A stretch of 64,000 nucleotides of DNA, from contig JBHGNT010000016.1 in the NCBI GenBank assembly GCA_043228905.1, positions 10,850,001 through 10,914,000 of the forward strand, written 5' to 3'. The position numbers and the translations under genes are program-made. Each line of letters opens with the position of its first letter. The stretch's first letter is position 1. This DNA is from Azolla caroliniana (taxonomy: Eukaryota > Polypodiophyta). The notes under the pieces are model-generated. The model was not told the origin of the DNA. It worked only from the letters and a program-made list of their open reading frames with translations, and made no database searches. Below, one piece after another: positions 33,486-45,299 of this stretch.

Positions 33486-36400
33486 CAACCTTGCTCTTGT
33501 CGCACGCTTTTGCAAGTGCTTTCACGCTTGGACTATGTCCTTGTTCGATTTTCCCGTTTGCTTTTGGGTTGTATGCCATGGTTAATGTCAACTGTACTCC
33601 ATGTTTAGCGAAGAATATCCTAGCTTTATCAGAGTCAAGTTCTCCCCGATCCGCAATCACTTGTCCTGCGCACCCATACCTACAGAACACTTCTTTCAGG
33701 AGAAATTGGAATACTTCAGAACATGCTTTTCTCCGTAGCGCCTGACCTTCTGCTTGGTTCATCAGATCCTCCCGAGCTAGCACCAAGTACTTCTTTTGCC
33801 CGATCCCGGTTGGCATGGCCACGATGTCGACCATCCATTTAAAGTTGATTGTCGGTGAGAATGTCGGATGTAAATTGTCTGGTGTTGAACTCCAGAGTAG
33901 ATTTGACATTTCTCGCAGCTTTCGGTGAACTCCGCTACATCCTTGTACATGTTCTTCCACCAATATTTTTTCTTGATCTTTGCAAATTTTGCCTATGTTC
34001 CCCGATGTCCAGCCCAATTGGATTCATGAAATTCGGATATTGCTTGTTTCTGTTGTTCCTTTGTGCTAACTACCCGGAGTGGTATACCATCCAGTCTTTT
34101 CAGCTCCCTCCAAATTAATCCATTGTTGAAGAAGAATTTCAGGACTTGCCGCTTCGTCATTCGGATCTCGGTTCTCTTTTCTTTATTTTCTGATGATTCC
34201 TCGATTTCTTGTAGCACTTTCCCGATCAGTAAGCTTTCTCCCTCGTATTCGTCTTCTCGGAACTCCCGAATCACGTTCACCCGACATATGTACTCCGAAG
34301 CAAAGTAGCTTTCGGAAACTTCTTCTATATCCGATTGGACTATGTCATCTTCGAACCGGGCCCTTGATAACATATCTGTTACCGTGTTGTGTTTTTCTCG
34401 AGATGTGTCGAACCTCCAAATTAAGTGACTTACTTATATTATGCAATCCATCTTAGCATAGCCACATCCGGTACCGTGCAACATCGCATCATCCCGAGTA
34501 TCGAAAGACAATCCATTTCGATCACTACTTTGGCTCCTATCAAATAATCTCGATCTGATTTTATTGCCGACACGACTCCCCATAATTCTCTTTTAACTTG
34601 TGCATATCCATGTTGCCTTTCGTTAAGAATCTTTGATCCAAATCGAATCGGGTATCGTGAACCATCCGAGTCGACTTGGTTGATGACCCATCTGATCCCG
34701 GTTGGACTTGTATCAACTGTCACTATGATCAGTCGGTCATAGTTCGGCTTCTTAAGTGCTTCTGCCCTCCATAGTGTTTTCTTGAGCTTCTTCATGGCTT
34801 TGGTATGTTCCGGTCTCCATTCGAACTTCTTACCCTTCCGCAACAAGTGATAGAGTGGGTTTGCAATGTGTGCATAGTGCGGACTCCATATGTGATAAAA
34901 TGCACATGTACCAAGAAATCTACGGACTTCGGATTGTGACTCACATATTTCTTTCATAGCTTCAATTGCATCGAACTTGAATGGTGAAGGTCTTCGGCCG
35001 TAGGGGCCACATAGATGTCCGACTACAAATATCTCTTCTTGTCTGAATGTTGATTTCTCTCCGGAGAGTCTTAAGTGCACATCTTCTAACTTCTGTAGCA
35101 CTTTCTCACAATCGTGAATATGGTTGACTACGAACTTACAACATCCCCGATCATACATATTCTGATCCTTTTTTTCCACTGCACATCGTTTCATTGGAAT
35201 GTCATCTATGAATGACATTGTTACTCCGGGATGCACTCTCGGAGCACCTTGTTCATCGCATTCATCATATGTGCGACTGAGTTTGTCGCTCCTTGTGGTA
35301 GCCTACACATCCGAACTAATCCTATCAGTGTCCGCATTGTAGTGATATCTTGACTCTCCACGGCTTGTTGGAATTGGTCATACCCGGAGTTACAGGTCTC
35401 CGATGGAGTATATCGCGCATCCGGCAAATGCGTCCGCAAATTCATCCACTATCGGACCAACTCCAGAGTTCTGAATCGTGACCTTGTTCACCGGGTGCAA
35501 ATCTTGAATGAACCGGAGTGACCCATTCTTCGTCGGAACCATAAACCATCAATTTGAGTACAGAGCATTTGATGGCTCTAGAATCCCCATCGCCACCTTC
35601 TCCTTGAGCAAGTCAATGATTTTTGGAATATACTCCCGTGGCACCAGAATTGGCTTTAGGTTCCACGGCACATGTTCAATCATGAAGATCACCATCGGCT
35701 CCACTATTTTCAATTCGACACACCCTATCTCTCTTGATGCTTTTCCATGTTGCTCCAACATCTCACGGAATCTTTCTTCTTCCTTCGATAAGAGGAATAG
35801 CTCCACTAATCTGGAGTTTGTTTTGAGTCTCATTCATGAAGATATGTCCGATATCCACTGACTTTCGAAGTGTTGGATCTCCCGATACTTCTTTCCTCTT
35901 TTGTTCACTATTGGCAGGTAATGGTCCCGCAATTGGTGTCACCTTCTTTTCTACGGTCTTGTATTTCGTACATATCATTGCTTCTTCTTTGCGAAGCACA
36001 TCTGGCCCCATTTTCACAATGATCTCGTACATCTCGACCGATTCCATTGGAACTACCCGATCTTCTTGGCTATTCTCTTCCGCAAGATCTTGAAGTCATT
36101 GTAGTGTGCTCCCATAGAACACTTCTTCCACTACTCCCATGATTTCTTCATCCTCTTTTATGATTGATGTAGACCGTAGCTCATCCTGCATCTTCCGGAG
36201 TTCTTTCTTCATTTCTCTGGTCACAGCCATGTACGTAGATGCCCCATCTGGACTGATTCGCACTTGTTTCGCTCCGAGAGTTTTCTTCCTGTGTGGGGTA
36301 TCAGGGCTTCTCAGACTATCACTTCCCCACTGCATAAGAGTTCACTTTAAAAATCCATTTTTGTTTGGGACAAGAGCTCTCTCTTGTTTCTTTCGTGATT

Positions 36401-38346
36401 CGATGGCACAATTAGGAATTTGACGGTTTTCCCTCCGCTTTGGCTCCGAATTCATGCAAAAACCGCTCCGCTATTGAGCACCTTTGTTTCCATCCGTGAA
36501 GCCGTGATAAAGGGTTTCCCGAAGATCACAGAATGTGAGACCTCATCTTGCATGAAGAAATTTTGGTCAATCTCCACATCTCCAATCTTCACCGTCAAAT
36601 CCGGACAAGCCGCAAATAGGTCTTCTGTTGCTTTAGTGGTTGCTCGGCTGCTCGGATCTTCCATCCATGATTGGTGTTAATAGGCCACTTCCCCTTCTGG
36701 TAGAACTCCTTGGACATCAGATTGATCTCCGATCCATGATCAATCAATGCAACTACGGGCTCTTTGATGTTTCCAATTCGGACGAGAGACTCTGTAGTTG
36801 CTCTTGCCCAGTGTGACTTTGTGTAGTGAGAGTTTGGAATCTCATCCTCCACTTCCGTGTTGTTAATTACAGTATTCTCATTCACCCTCAAAGCATTCGA
36901 TTCTTCCGTAGCTTGTCTCTTTCTCTTCACGAGGTCCACGAGGAGGTCATGGAACTCTTTCTTTGTTATTTCAAGCAATTCTCGGAGAGAAAATTCAACT
37001 CCACTATCAAGGATTCTCTCTTCGAACACCTTTATATTCGTCTGTTGTTCAATATCCGATGCGAGTTTGAATGCCGAAATCGTTTTCCCTTTTCCTTTTC
37101 CTTCTGAATTCCAGCTCTCCAGTGTCTTCAATGGTTCAGCTGCATCATCTATGCGCCGTCATTTCTCATCTACATACAGCTCATGTAATTGGCATAGGGC
37201 AATCGCTATTCTTGTCTATGGGGCACTCCCATCCCGTAGCTTCTCGGATGCCTCTTGTGGTGCTTCGGATCTCATCAGAGTCAGTTGTCTCAGAGATTTC
37301 TAACACTTCCGGCTCGAAAGACGACTTCGCTCTAGAGACACCCCACATGTATTCCCGCGGTTGTCGTATAGTTGCTTTTTGCTACAATCTCCTACTCTAG
37401 AAACTTCTTCATTCCACCCTTTCTGAAGTTCGGTCGAAGTGGCTTCCAAGACTCCATCGAATGGATCCGATTTCCCTCGTAGTAGATGAGATCCCGTCAT
37501 AGAGCTTCGTGCTCATCGCAATCATTCTGATCATGTTCGGTGCTATTGCACCATATGCATCGATGGTCCATATACTTGGAACTCGTTGGGCGGTCTTCCG
37601 ATTTCTTCACCATGGCAATCTTGAGATTTTCCATCTCTTTCAACAATTGTTCCACCATGGTCACATCGATTCCCTTTTCGGTCGTAGTCTCCAGAGGTCG
37701 TGGTTGGTAATCTTGGTCTCGAGATTGGTTCCAAAATTCTCTTTTTTTCATTACCGAGCCATTGCCCCCTCTTTGTGTATCGCATGACGATGTCCCACAC
37801 ATTTTCCCATATATTGGTGAGGCCACTCTCAGTAGTCGTATCCTCTAGAAGCACTCTAAGATCTTTCCGGTCCTGGACGTCCACGGGTCGTAAGAACATG
37901 ATCACTTTGTTTGATGCGAGGATAGCTTGATCTCTCACAGACAACCTCCCGAATCGACTTTCGAATGCCGAAAACACATCAAGGATCTTCAGCCCCTTGT
38001 CCGGTGTTTCCACCCAATCTTTGAATCCTCTCCGCGTTGCCTTGGAGGAGTCCTCGATTGCGAACATGGTCTTCAACGTTTCTTCAAACACCATCCATGT
38101 CGGATTTTGTTGTCATATCCTGTGGATACTCCCTTGAAGCCCATCAGTAGACACTCGATTGAAGGATGTCACTTGCAATCCTTCCGGTATTCTGCACTGT
38201 AGCATGTCCACCTTATAGTCCCGCAAATAACGTGACACATCCTTCCAGTTGAATTGCCCGTTCCGTTGCACTAGCCGCTCCACTGCCGACGCAATCTTTG
38301 ACATCACGAGTTGTTCTTGTAGCATCCGCTCGAACATCGTCATCAT
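33486..38346 (-). pseudogene. G3 gag-pol, main part, decayed
   Basis: A relative of G1, in AT-richer and broken form. Gag runs from about 38346 to 37500 and ends in a good CCHC knuckle CIWCNSTEHDQNDC (about 37520-37565). The block LRELLEITKKEFHD (about 36960) and the protease motif LIDHGSEINLMS (about 36717-36750) match G1. RT has SGYDQFQQAV (about 35390) and FIDD (about 35215). RNase H has VDTSPTGIRW (about 34700). The integrase zinc region (SNWAGHRGT, CEKC-like) and core (ADRGELDS, KIEQGHS) run to 33486, where the AT-rich element interrupts. At least a dozen frame breaks or stops occur along it. The long plus-strand ORFs here are shadows. Confidence 0.88.
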
Positions 38347-38436
38347 GTTGTAGCCTCTTGTTGATTCTCCATCTCCTTGCCACCCATTTTCACATTGGGT
38401 TCACCAAATTTGTCGTGCCTTTCGGCGCGGGATCGT

Positions 38437-38866
38437 TGCAGCAACCCTTCACAATTTGCTCCCCCATCCTTATATAATGATGGGAGAGTCTAAGTTGACC
38501 ACATGCAAGCATGATGCCTTTTCTAAATCTAGTGTATATGCACACTACATGTCCATCCTTAAATTTTCCCATCATGCTTTTTCTTTAACTCAAGTGTTCA
38601 TGCACACTACATTTGCATGGTTAGCTTTTCTATCACAGTTTTTCATTTAAGTCGAATGTGTATGCATGAAAAACTTTTTCTATTGTGCTTATCTAGAATA
38701 TTAACATGTGATAAAGTTTAGTTTAACTTTAATACTTATAATATGCTAGTACAATGGTAAGGCTTGAAATTGTTAATAGGGATGTACAAGGTTCAAAACT
38801 TGCCCTATGCATGTAGCATAATTATTTTACTATTTTCTCCTATTACTTAGTCAATCGAGTACTCTA
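38437..38866 (-). repeat. G3 5' LTR
   Basis: It aligns with 8279-8590 plus 14249-14365. The outermost ~45 bp present in the 3' LTR are absent; at about 38866 the sequence passes straight into G4 gag. The leader before gag contains TTTGGTGAACCCAATGTGAA, close to the G1 leader at about 16350. Confidence 0.85.
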
Positions 38867-38869
38867 TCG

Positions 38870-39137
38870 AATTTCATAGGAAGGTCGATCTTGGGTTCTT
38901 TATGAATCCCTTGCATACTTGGTCCTTGTTGTTGCAATGCTACAATGGTTGCTTCAAGTTATTGCATGCGTAACGCTAGTTGCCCATGTTGTTGTTGCGT
39001 TTGCTGCTTTTCTAAGGAGATTTGTTGAAGATCCCCCAACAGTCGTTGATTTTCTTCTTCTAACGCGAGAAACTTCTATTTCAAGCATTGCAACTCTAAG
39101 AAAACGGATTGATATTCTTGAGCGCTAACAATTGCCA
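38870..39137 (-). pseudogene. G4 gypsy gag, N-terminal part
   Basis: From ATG 39137 (minus): MAIVSAQEYQSVF, then a Gln/Glu/Leu-rich coiled segment with RLLGDLQQISLEKQQ, then EPKIDLPMKFDR, the usual transition into a gypsy capsid. At least two in-frame stops. It ends exactly at the G3 5' LTR edge. The matching capsid lies on the other side of G3 at 8090-6960, which supports one gag split by G3. Confidence 0.7.
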
Positions 39138-39514
39138 TAGTATCAGAGAAAGGAGGGATAAGTAAGAAGATAAAAGGAAGGACCAAATTGTTTCAAACTG
39201 TTAGGAATAGTACTAAGACAGAGAGGGAATTAGTACTAAATGATGAGGATTAGTATTAAGAGGGGTGTAGAACTCTCAAGAGAAGGAGAGAGAGAGAGAG
39301 GGAGAGAGAGAGAATGATGATACAAAATATATATATTATATGAAGAGAATATATAGGAATAGCTAGGAGGCTTAAGACTGGCCTTGAACCGATTTGGTTT
39401 TATAGTGGCTTAGGAATACTCTTGACATTTCTAAAATGTTCCACAAAAATCTAGAATATACATGGATTTCCTAAGTGAAATAATAAATGGAAATAATATT
39501 TTCTGTATTACAAT
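39138..39514 (-). repeat. Probable G4 5' LTR/leader region
   Basis: AT-rich with a GA run (about 39284-39313) and a TATA-like stretch (TATATATATTTTG on the minus strand, about 39328-39345), upstream of the G4 gag start. Position suggests the 5' LTR, but no second copy was found for proof. Confidence 0.35.
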
Positions 39515-39518
39515 GTAT

Positions 39519-39580
39519 AGCTTAATGCTTAATGGTAAGGCTTCAACCCATGTGACAGAAGATCATGGGTTCAAATCTGG
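39519..39580 (+). repeat. tRNA-like block, possible SINE head
   Basis: GCTTAATGGTAAGG resembles a tRNA A box. ATGGGTTCAAATCTGG holds a near-perfect B box (39568-39578, one mismatch to GGTTCRANTCC). The spacing fits a tRNA-derived SINE. The copia C3 fragment follows at once, so only the head may be left. Confidence 0.4.
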
Positions 39581-39599
39581 CTTTTGAAGTCATACCATG

Positions 39600-40797
39600 C
39601 TATATCATGACTACATATGTGCATGTGCCGAATGAGAAGCAGAGAAAGCTAGATCTGAAGTCAGAGAAGTGCATCCTTGTCGACTACTCACATGAGCAAA
39701 AGGGTTCGATGGCCATCTACATCCAAAGCCGAATCAGGGATAAGGTGTCAGTACACAAGCCGTATTTCGGGCGGAAGCCGAATTTAAGGCACCTTAAGAT
39801 ATTCGGTAGCATTGCATATGTGCATGTGCCGGATGAGAAGCGAAGAAACTTGGATCCGAAGTCAAAGAAGTGCATCCTTGTCGGCTACTCACATGAGCAA
39901 AAGGGTTATAAGTGCTATAACCCCTGAACAAAACAAGTTTGAGTGAGCCGAGATGTCGAATTTGATGAGTCGGCATCATGGTATGCTCTCCCGACTCTGA
40001 TGTCCGACTCTGACTCAATTTTGGAGGATGAGGCCAATGAGCCCGAAACGATCCAGGCAGAAGATGAAAAAGGATTCGGTACTCTAGATGAGAGTCTGAT
40101 CTCATTCCGGTTAAGTGGGCCACATGAGCGATTGAGTCGGAATGACTAGTCTAATGAAGAGTCGGCGAGTAGAGACTCGGTCGTGCTCTCCCCGCGCAAA
40201 GAGAAGGGGAAGAAGAAGATGATGGAATAAGACATCGGTAGAGACGAGTCGGATCGGAGCGAATCTGACTCCGGAAAGAACCAAGGCAGACCTTCGGGGA
40301 CTCCGAAAAGAACGAAGACGGACCTTCGGGAATGAAGTCCGAACCAGCCAAGAGGGCCTTAAAATCGGCAAACACAAAGTTATGTTGATCCACCAGCCAG
40401 AAAAACCCTGTGAAAAGGTATAGGTATAATGAGTATATGGCGCATGATTATGTGTAGATGGTGAAGGTGGCAGCCATGCGTGAGCCGGAGAGCTACACAG
40501 AAGCGGCTAAGGATCTGAACTGATAGAAGGTCATGGAGGAAGAGATGCACACGCTCACAGAGAATGAGACGTGGGACTTGGTGGATGTATCGACAGGAGT
40601 GAAGCCAATCGGTTGTCGGTGGGTATACAAGGTTAAATACAACACCGACGGCTCCATCAACGGGTACAAGGCCCGGTTAGTGACAAAGGGCTACACGTAG
40701 CAGCACGACATTGACTACGATGAGACGTTCGCTCCGGTTGCAAAGATGACGATCGTCCGTGTCTTGCTTGCAGTGGCAGTGGCGAAGGGGTGGCATG
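39600..40797 (+). pseudogene. C3 copia fragment (integrase end to RT)
   Basis: Plus-strand copia pieces. The integrase C-terminal motif YVHVPDEKRR...KCILVGYSHEQKG occurs twice (about 39617-39708 and 39816-39910), so the fragment has an internal duplication of about 100 bp. A linker with SRDVEFDESASW follows. RT begins near 40430 with EPESYTEAAK, ENETWDLVD, GYKARLVTKGY and YDETFAPVAKM, and stops abruptly at about 40797 before the YVDD motif. It has in-frame stops (for example near 40456, 40520 and 40697). It belongs to the same family as C1 and C2. Confidence 0.8.
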
Positions 40798-41735
40798 GTA
40801 TAGATCCGGTTTCTTCCCATAGAAATTTTCGCAAGGGTAACATCGTGTATGTGCCAGTTCTTGCGTTCGGCTACTTCGTTCTATTGAGGTGTGTGTCGGC
40901 AGGTAAACTCCCGTCGGATTCCTTCTTGTTGAAGGTATGTTGTAAAGGCGTTGGAGAAGTACTCTTTGCCGATGTCCGATCGAAGGCATCGAGCATGCTG
41001 ACCGGTTTCCTTTTCTACTTCGTTTTTGAATTTATGGAAGTGTCTGAACACTTCTCTCTTGCGCCGCATTGGATAAATCCAAGTATGTTCTGAGAAGTCT
41101 TCGATGAACGTTACATAGTACCGGCAACCACCAAATGTTGCCCTTTGGGTTGGTCCCCATACATCTGAATTTATTACATTCAGGATCCATTTGCTTATGT
41201 TCCTCTCTTTTGGGAACGGTTGTCCGTGTTGTCTACCGAATTGGCAACCTTCGCACACGCACGCAATTTCCTTTCTGGCGAAGGTCGGGAGTCCGATGAC
41301 AAATCCTTTTGACTGCATTTCCTTGAGCTTTTGGAGATGGATGTGGCCTATCCTCTTGTGCCATAGTTCTATGTCGGCGTTGCCTCTCTGTCCCTTGGCA
41401 TACATTGTCGAGTTCATCTCGTGGGAGTCGAGGATGAACATCTGACCTTCTCTCCGACTGCGAGCGATAAGTCAGCCTTCTTTTTCGATGAAGAATCCTC
41501 TATCATTGAAGCGGACTTGCATGCCTTGTTCAACTATTTGGCCAACTGAGACCAAGTTCTTTGTTATTGTAGGAACATGTAGAACGTTCCTGATGTAGGT
41601 TTGGTTGTCTTCTTCCCCAAATGGGACATTGCTGACATGTTGAATGGGGTGAATTGTGTCATCCCCAGTTTCCACATAGTTGGGTCGTTCTGTCATGAAC
41701 ATCGACTCGAATGTGAACATTAGGCCCTTGTATAT
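40798..41735 (-). pseudogene. C4 copia fragment (protease side to integrase core)
   Basis: Minus-strand copia. From 41715 downward there is the protease-to-pre-integrase segment (NVLHVPTITKNLVSVGQIVE, about 41560). An open ORF 41441-40881 has LWHKRIGHIHLQKL, CEGCQFGRQHGQP, INSDVWGPTQ and LRSDIGKEYF: the GAG-pre-integrase and integrase core with a Gly-to-Ile change in the DNGGE motif. It then ends with FYGKKPDL near 40800, where C3 meets it head-on. It lacks RT and LTRs. Confidence 0.8.
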
Positions 41736-41787
41736 ATATATTTCTCCTAGACAAAATTTAGACTTCAAACCTTTGTATAAAGAGTGG

Positions 41788-41871
41788 TATGTAAGACTCA
41801 ATATGTAAGACCCAATATGTAAGACCCAATATGTAAGACTCAGTATGTAAGACTTGGCATGCAAGAATTAG
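41788..41871 (+). repeat. 14-bp tandem repeat (six units) in the G5 promoter region
   Basis: Six consecutive 14-bp units of the type TATGTAAGACYCAR, the last two degenerate. They lie about 60 bp before the TATA-like box, where LTRs often carry enhancer repeats. Confidence 0.85.
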
Positions 41872-42131
41872 TATGCTTGATATTATAGTATGTAAGACTT
41901 GGCATGAGCATGCTTATCATGCATCACTACATGTATAAAAAGGGTTTATCTCCCTTGTTAACATCAAGGAGATCAACACCAGTCATGGAATAGATATATT
42001 TACTCATTGTCATCAACTTCTCGATCTCCCTATCTCATCAACTTCCCAATCTCTTTATCTCCAATTGTTCATCCGTGACAGATTGATCTCCTTCCTTCTT
42101 TCCTTCTTTTCTTCTTTCTCAATACACTATC

Positions 42132-42980
42132 ATGTCAAAATCATCTAGTAATCTTGAGCAAATTTTGGCGGTCGTGCAACAACTCCAACATGAGAATGCG
42201 AACTTGCGAAACTTTGTTCAAGAACTTCAGGCAACCACAACGGGTATACCTCACCCGATTGTTGACCCTTATGTTGTAGAACCCAATGTCACCTTGCCAG
42301 AAAAAATCGATGGAACAAGGTCACGGCTAAGAGGTTTCATCAACCAAAATCGCCTTATTATTCGTCTTCAGCCCCAATGCTATTCTGATGACTTTCGACA
42401 AGTTCGGCTCATCGGCACGTTGTTGACAGGACAAGCACAAGCTTGGTTTGCCCCTCTAGTGGAGACCTCTTTGCCTCTCTTGAATGACTTCCAAGCATTT
42501 CTTACCGAATTTGAGGCAACTTTTGGGGAGACCGACAAACGACAAGCCGCACTCAACAAACTATATGTGTTACAACAAGGAGATCGTGCAGCATCAATCT
42601 ATGCATCCGAATTTCGTCAGGTCGTGTGCGATGTCGAGTGGGACGGACAAGCCCTTCTCGATCAATTCTGTTGTGCGATGCGATAACTGTCTCTTTCAGT
42701 TCCGGCAAGAGGAACGTCCTCACCGGATCCATCCACCTTGGCTAGCCACTACGCGAAGTCACCTACCATGGTTGACGACCCCACCTCCCATGTCATCCTC
42801 CACTTCATCTTCAACTCCTGCCACAGATTCTAGCTCGCCAATGGAGATCGATCAAATTCGCTACCGACCATTGACTAACGTGCAACGACAACATTGACGG
42901 GCCAACAATTTATGTCTCTATTGTGGCGGCCCTAACCATTTGATCTGCTCCTGCCCAAAAAAGGGACCCCGTCAAACACC
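42132..42980 (+). pseudogene. G5 gag, decayed
   Basis: ATG 42132 opens 184 codons: an N-terminal coiled segment (QILAVVQQLQHENANL) and a gypsy capsid with RLIGTLLTGQAQAWF and DKRQAALNKL, to a TGA at 42684-42686. The frame then shifts, and after another TGA (42895-42897) the CCHC knuckle CLYCGGPNHLICSC follows at about 42913-42956. The start fits because it follows the leader and gives the normal gag N-terminus. General form is similar to domesticated RTL/PEG10-type gags, but the breaks argue against a host gene. Confidence 0.8.
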
Positions 42981-43139
42981 ACATCGTGTGGATGGGGTTG
43001 ACATTTTCTACCAACAGGAAAACTCCAATGTCGAGTTGCAGCAGGGGATGTGCATCTGGACCACAAGAGTTGACAATTATGTCAAGGGCCCAATCAACCG
43101 ACTTCCTCGACAACAAGCTTCACGCTTCCGATCACTCTT

Positions 43140-45290
43140 CAATTTGGCTCTACAACTCTGAAGACAAAAGCTTTGTTGGATTTTGGAGCTACATCATGCT
43201 TTATTGACACCATGTTTTCACGGAAACACAACATTCCAAGCAACAAAATAATCGTCCCGATTCCAGTTGAAGTGATCGATGGTCAAACGCTCTCTTCTAG
43301 TGCCATCACAAATACAACAATTCCCTTGGGTTTCCACATAGGAGCCCACCAGGAAGAAATCACTTTTAACCTCATCACATCACCTCGACATCCTATCATC
43401 TTGGGGTTATCATGGCTCGAGACTCACAATCCAGTCGTGGATTGGCGATCTCGCTCCATCAACTTCACCTCGAATTTTCATTCACAAGTGATTACGTCCA
43501 CCCTTCTTCAAGCCAATGCTCCGCCATTTTTTTGGCCGCCTACTCTGGTGAGGACCGTCTCAACGGTTTCTCCCACTCATGTTTCGGGGACAACTCCCAT
43601 TTCTACTCCAGTGAGAACCACATCAATGGTTGATCCGATTCCAGTTTCTGCTCTAGTGAGGACCACGTCAATTGTTACGGGCATAACCATATAATATCCC
43701 GTGGTGAGAATTTACCTTAGTATTCTATACACGTGGATAAGTGTGAGGGTTAAACGAGAGTGTAAAGAAGGGGAGGATTACTTTTAATCCTCGGGATTGA
43801 GACAACCCATGAGGTCAAGTGTGAACTTGCCTGGGGGCCTTGGGTATCGCTATAAATAAGAGGCCTAGCTACCCTCATTTGATCATCTTTTGACTACATC
43901 GAGACTCTGCTCTTGTGGTGGGTCAACTCTTGTAGCGAGCGCGTCAGCACCAGGTACGACTCGACGCCACGGCGGTGGTATGGGACGCCGATCGAGGCTC
44001 GAGTCCGTCTCAATCCCTTCGCTCGGGGGTGGTCGGGTGGATCGGCACCCTTCTTTCTCTTTCTCCTTTCTATCTATCATTAGTTTATCCTTATTTTAAG
44101 CTTACTTTAGTACGTAGATCTCTAATATCAACGGTTGCTCCCACTCATGTTTCTGCTCCGGTGATGACTAGGTTATCAGTCGCTCCCATTTCCTCTTCAG
44201 TGAGAACCATGTCAACGGTTGCTCCAATAGAAACAACATCGATAGTTAGTTCCGTATCAGCCTTGGAAATAGTTCAAACTCTTGCTCGGGTAAGTGACAC
44301 AGTGTTGATTGCATCCATTTCTAATTCTAAGGACATGGCGGTCATGTCCACTCCAGATACTACTCTATGTACTAGCTCTTTCCCATCAAAATATAATGAT
44401 TTCTCTGATGTATTTGAGAAGAAAAATGAGATCGTTGCCTGAACATCACCCATACCATTGTCCAATTGACTTGAAACATGGTGCTTGTCCTCCATTTGGC
44501 CCTATCTATGGGTTATCTGAACCTGAACTCAAGACCCTCAAAATATACATTGAAGAGAATCTCGCAAAGGGATTCATTCACCACTCAAAATCTCCAGCTA
44601 GCTCTCCTATTCTATTTGTCAAAAAGAAAGATGGAACGTTACGCCTATGTATATCGACTATTGCAGGCTCAATCGAGTCACGGTTCGAAACCGCTATCCA
44701 CTACCTCTAATCCCCGAACTCCTCAACTGATTTTGTGTTGGGTGTATATTCTCCAAAATCGATCTTAGAGGCACCTACACCTTGGTGCGTATCAAGCCTG
44801 GAGATGAGTAGAAAACGGCATTTCGAACTAGGTATGGGCATTTTGAATACATTGTAATGCCATTTGGTCTCACAAATGCTCCTGCCATTTTCCAGCATAT
44901 GATGAATGACATCTTCCGAGAATATCTAGACCAATTTGTGGTCATCTATCTCGACAACATACTTATCTTCTCCCAGGACTACATAGAGCACACCAAGCAC
45001 GTTCGACTTATCTTGTCCAAACTTTGGGAACATGGACTTTATGCGAAACCCGAGAAGTGTGATTTTGATTGAACCTTAGTTGAATTCCTCGGGTATGTCA
45101 TTTCATCTGATGGTCTCACTATGGACGAGAAGAAAGTTGGAACGGTTCAAGAGTGGGAAGTCCCCATCAAGATCAAGGATGTGCAATCATTTTTGGGTTT
45201 TGCCAACTTCTATCGTCGATTCATTCAAGGATTCTCTACATTTGCGCAACCACTTAGATGTGCTTTGGTCACTTGGAGGCTCTTGTGGTC
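43140..45290 (+). pseudogene. G5 protease, linker and RT, decayed
   Basis: The protease begins at LLDFGATSCFID (about 43168-43203; DFG instead of DSG) with HPIILGLSWLETHNP downstream. A Pro/Val/Ser/Thr-rich linker made of degenerate repeats (VRTTSTVAP-like) follows and is interrupted by a solo LTR. RT starts near 44440 ([38 protein letters not shown]) and continues with [13 protein letters not shown] (44857). The catalytic box reads YLDN instead of YLDD (about 44949-44960), a change that would abolish polymerase. It ends in [15 protein letters not shown] and loses frame at about 45290. Several stops. Confidence 0.85.
43673..44127 (+). repeat. Solo LTR inside G5 pol
   Basis: 455 bp from TGTTACGGG to CTCTAATA, with TATA-like GCTATAAATAAGAGG (about 43850-43864). 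The flanks TCAAT (43668-43672) and TCAAC (44128-44132) fit a 5-bp target duplication with one change. Taking out the LTR and one flank restores the G5 linker in frame. The last bases TA instead of CA are probably a mutation. The matching full element is not in this window. Confidence 0.75.
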
Positions 45291-45299
45291 CACTCAACC

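Larger units (their letters stand above)
8279..38866 (-). mobile_element. G3: Ty3/gypsy element (minus), split by nested insertions
   Basis: Its 5' LTR (38437-38866) and 3' LTR (8279-8590 plus 14249-14411) are clearly homologous, with many substitutions, so this is an old copy. The coding region runs from 38346 down to 33486 and resumes at 15151-14480. The two parts meet inside the integrase, as comparison with the related element G1 shows. The interruption at 15152-33485 is a separate insertion. A second one, copia C1, sits in the 3' LTR. A purine tract (minus GGAGGGGGTGAG, about 14412-14423) directly precedes the 3' LTR. The outer ~45 bp of the 5' LTR are missing at about 38866. Both flanks are minus-strand gag of G4, so G3 itself inserted into G4. 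Confidence 0.82.
41740..45290 (+). mobile_element. G5: Ty3/gypsy element (+), 3' truncated
   Basis: Promoter/leader region (TATA-like TGTATAAAAAGG about 41931-41942), gag, protease, RT and start of RNase H, then a sharp junction at about 45290 with minus-strand copia C2. Integrase and 3' LTR are missing. Same family as G4 by gag and protease wording. A solo LTR interrupts it at 43673-44127. Confidence 0.8.

Noticed and set aside
41788-41871. Short regular repeats as a possible CRISPR array
   Set aside because: Repeats are directly adjacent without spacers, and the DNA is clearly plant nuclear.
42132-42686. Domesticated RTL/PEG10-like gag gene
   Set aside because: It is followed by its own decayed zinc knuckle, protease and RT in gypsy order, and it has stops and frame breaks.
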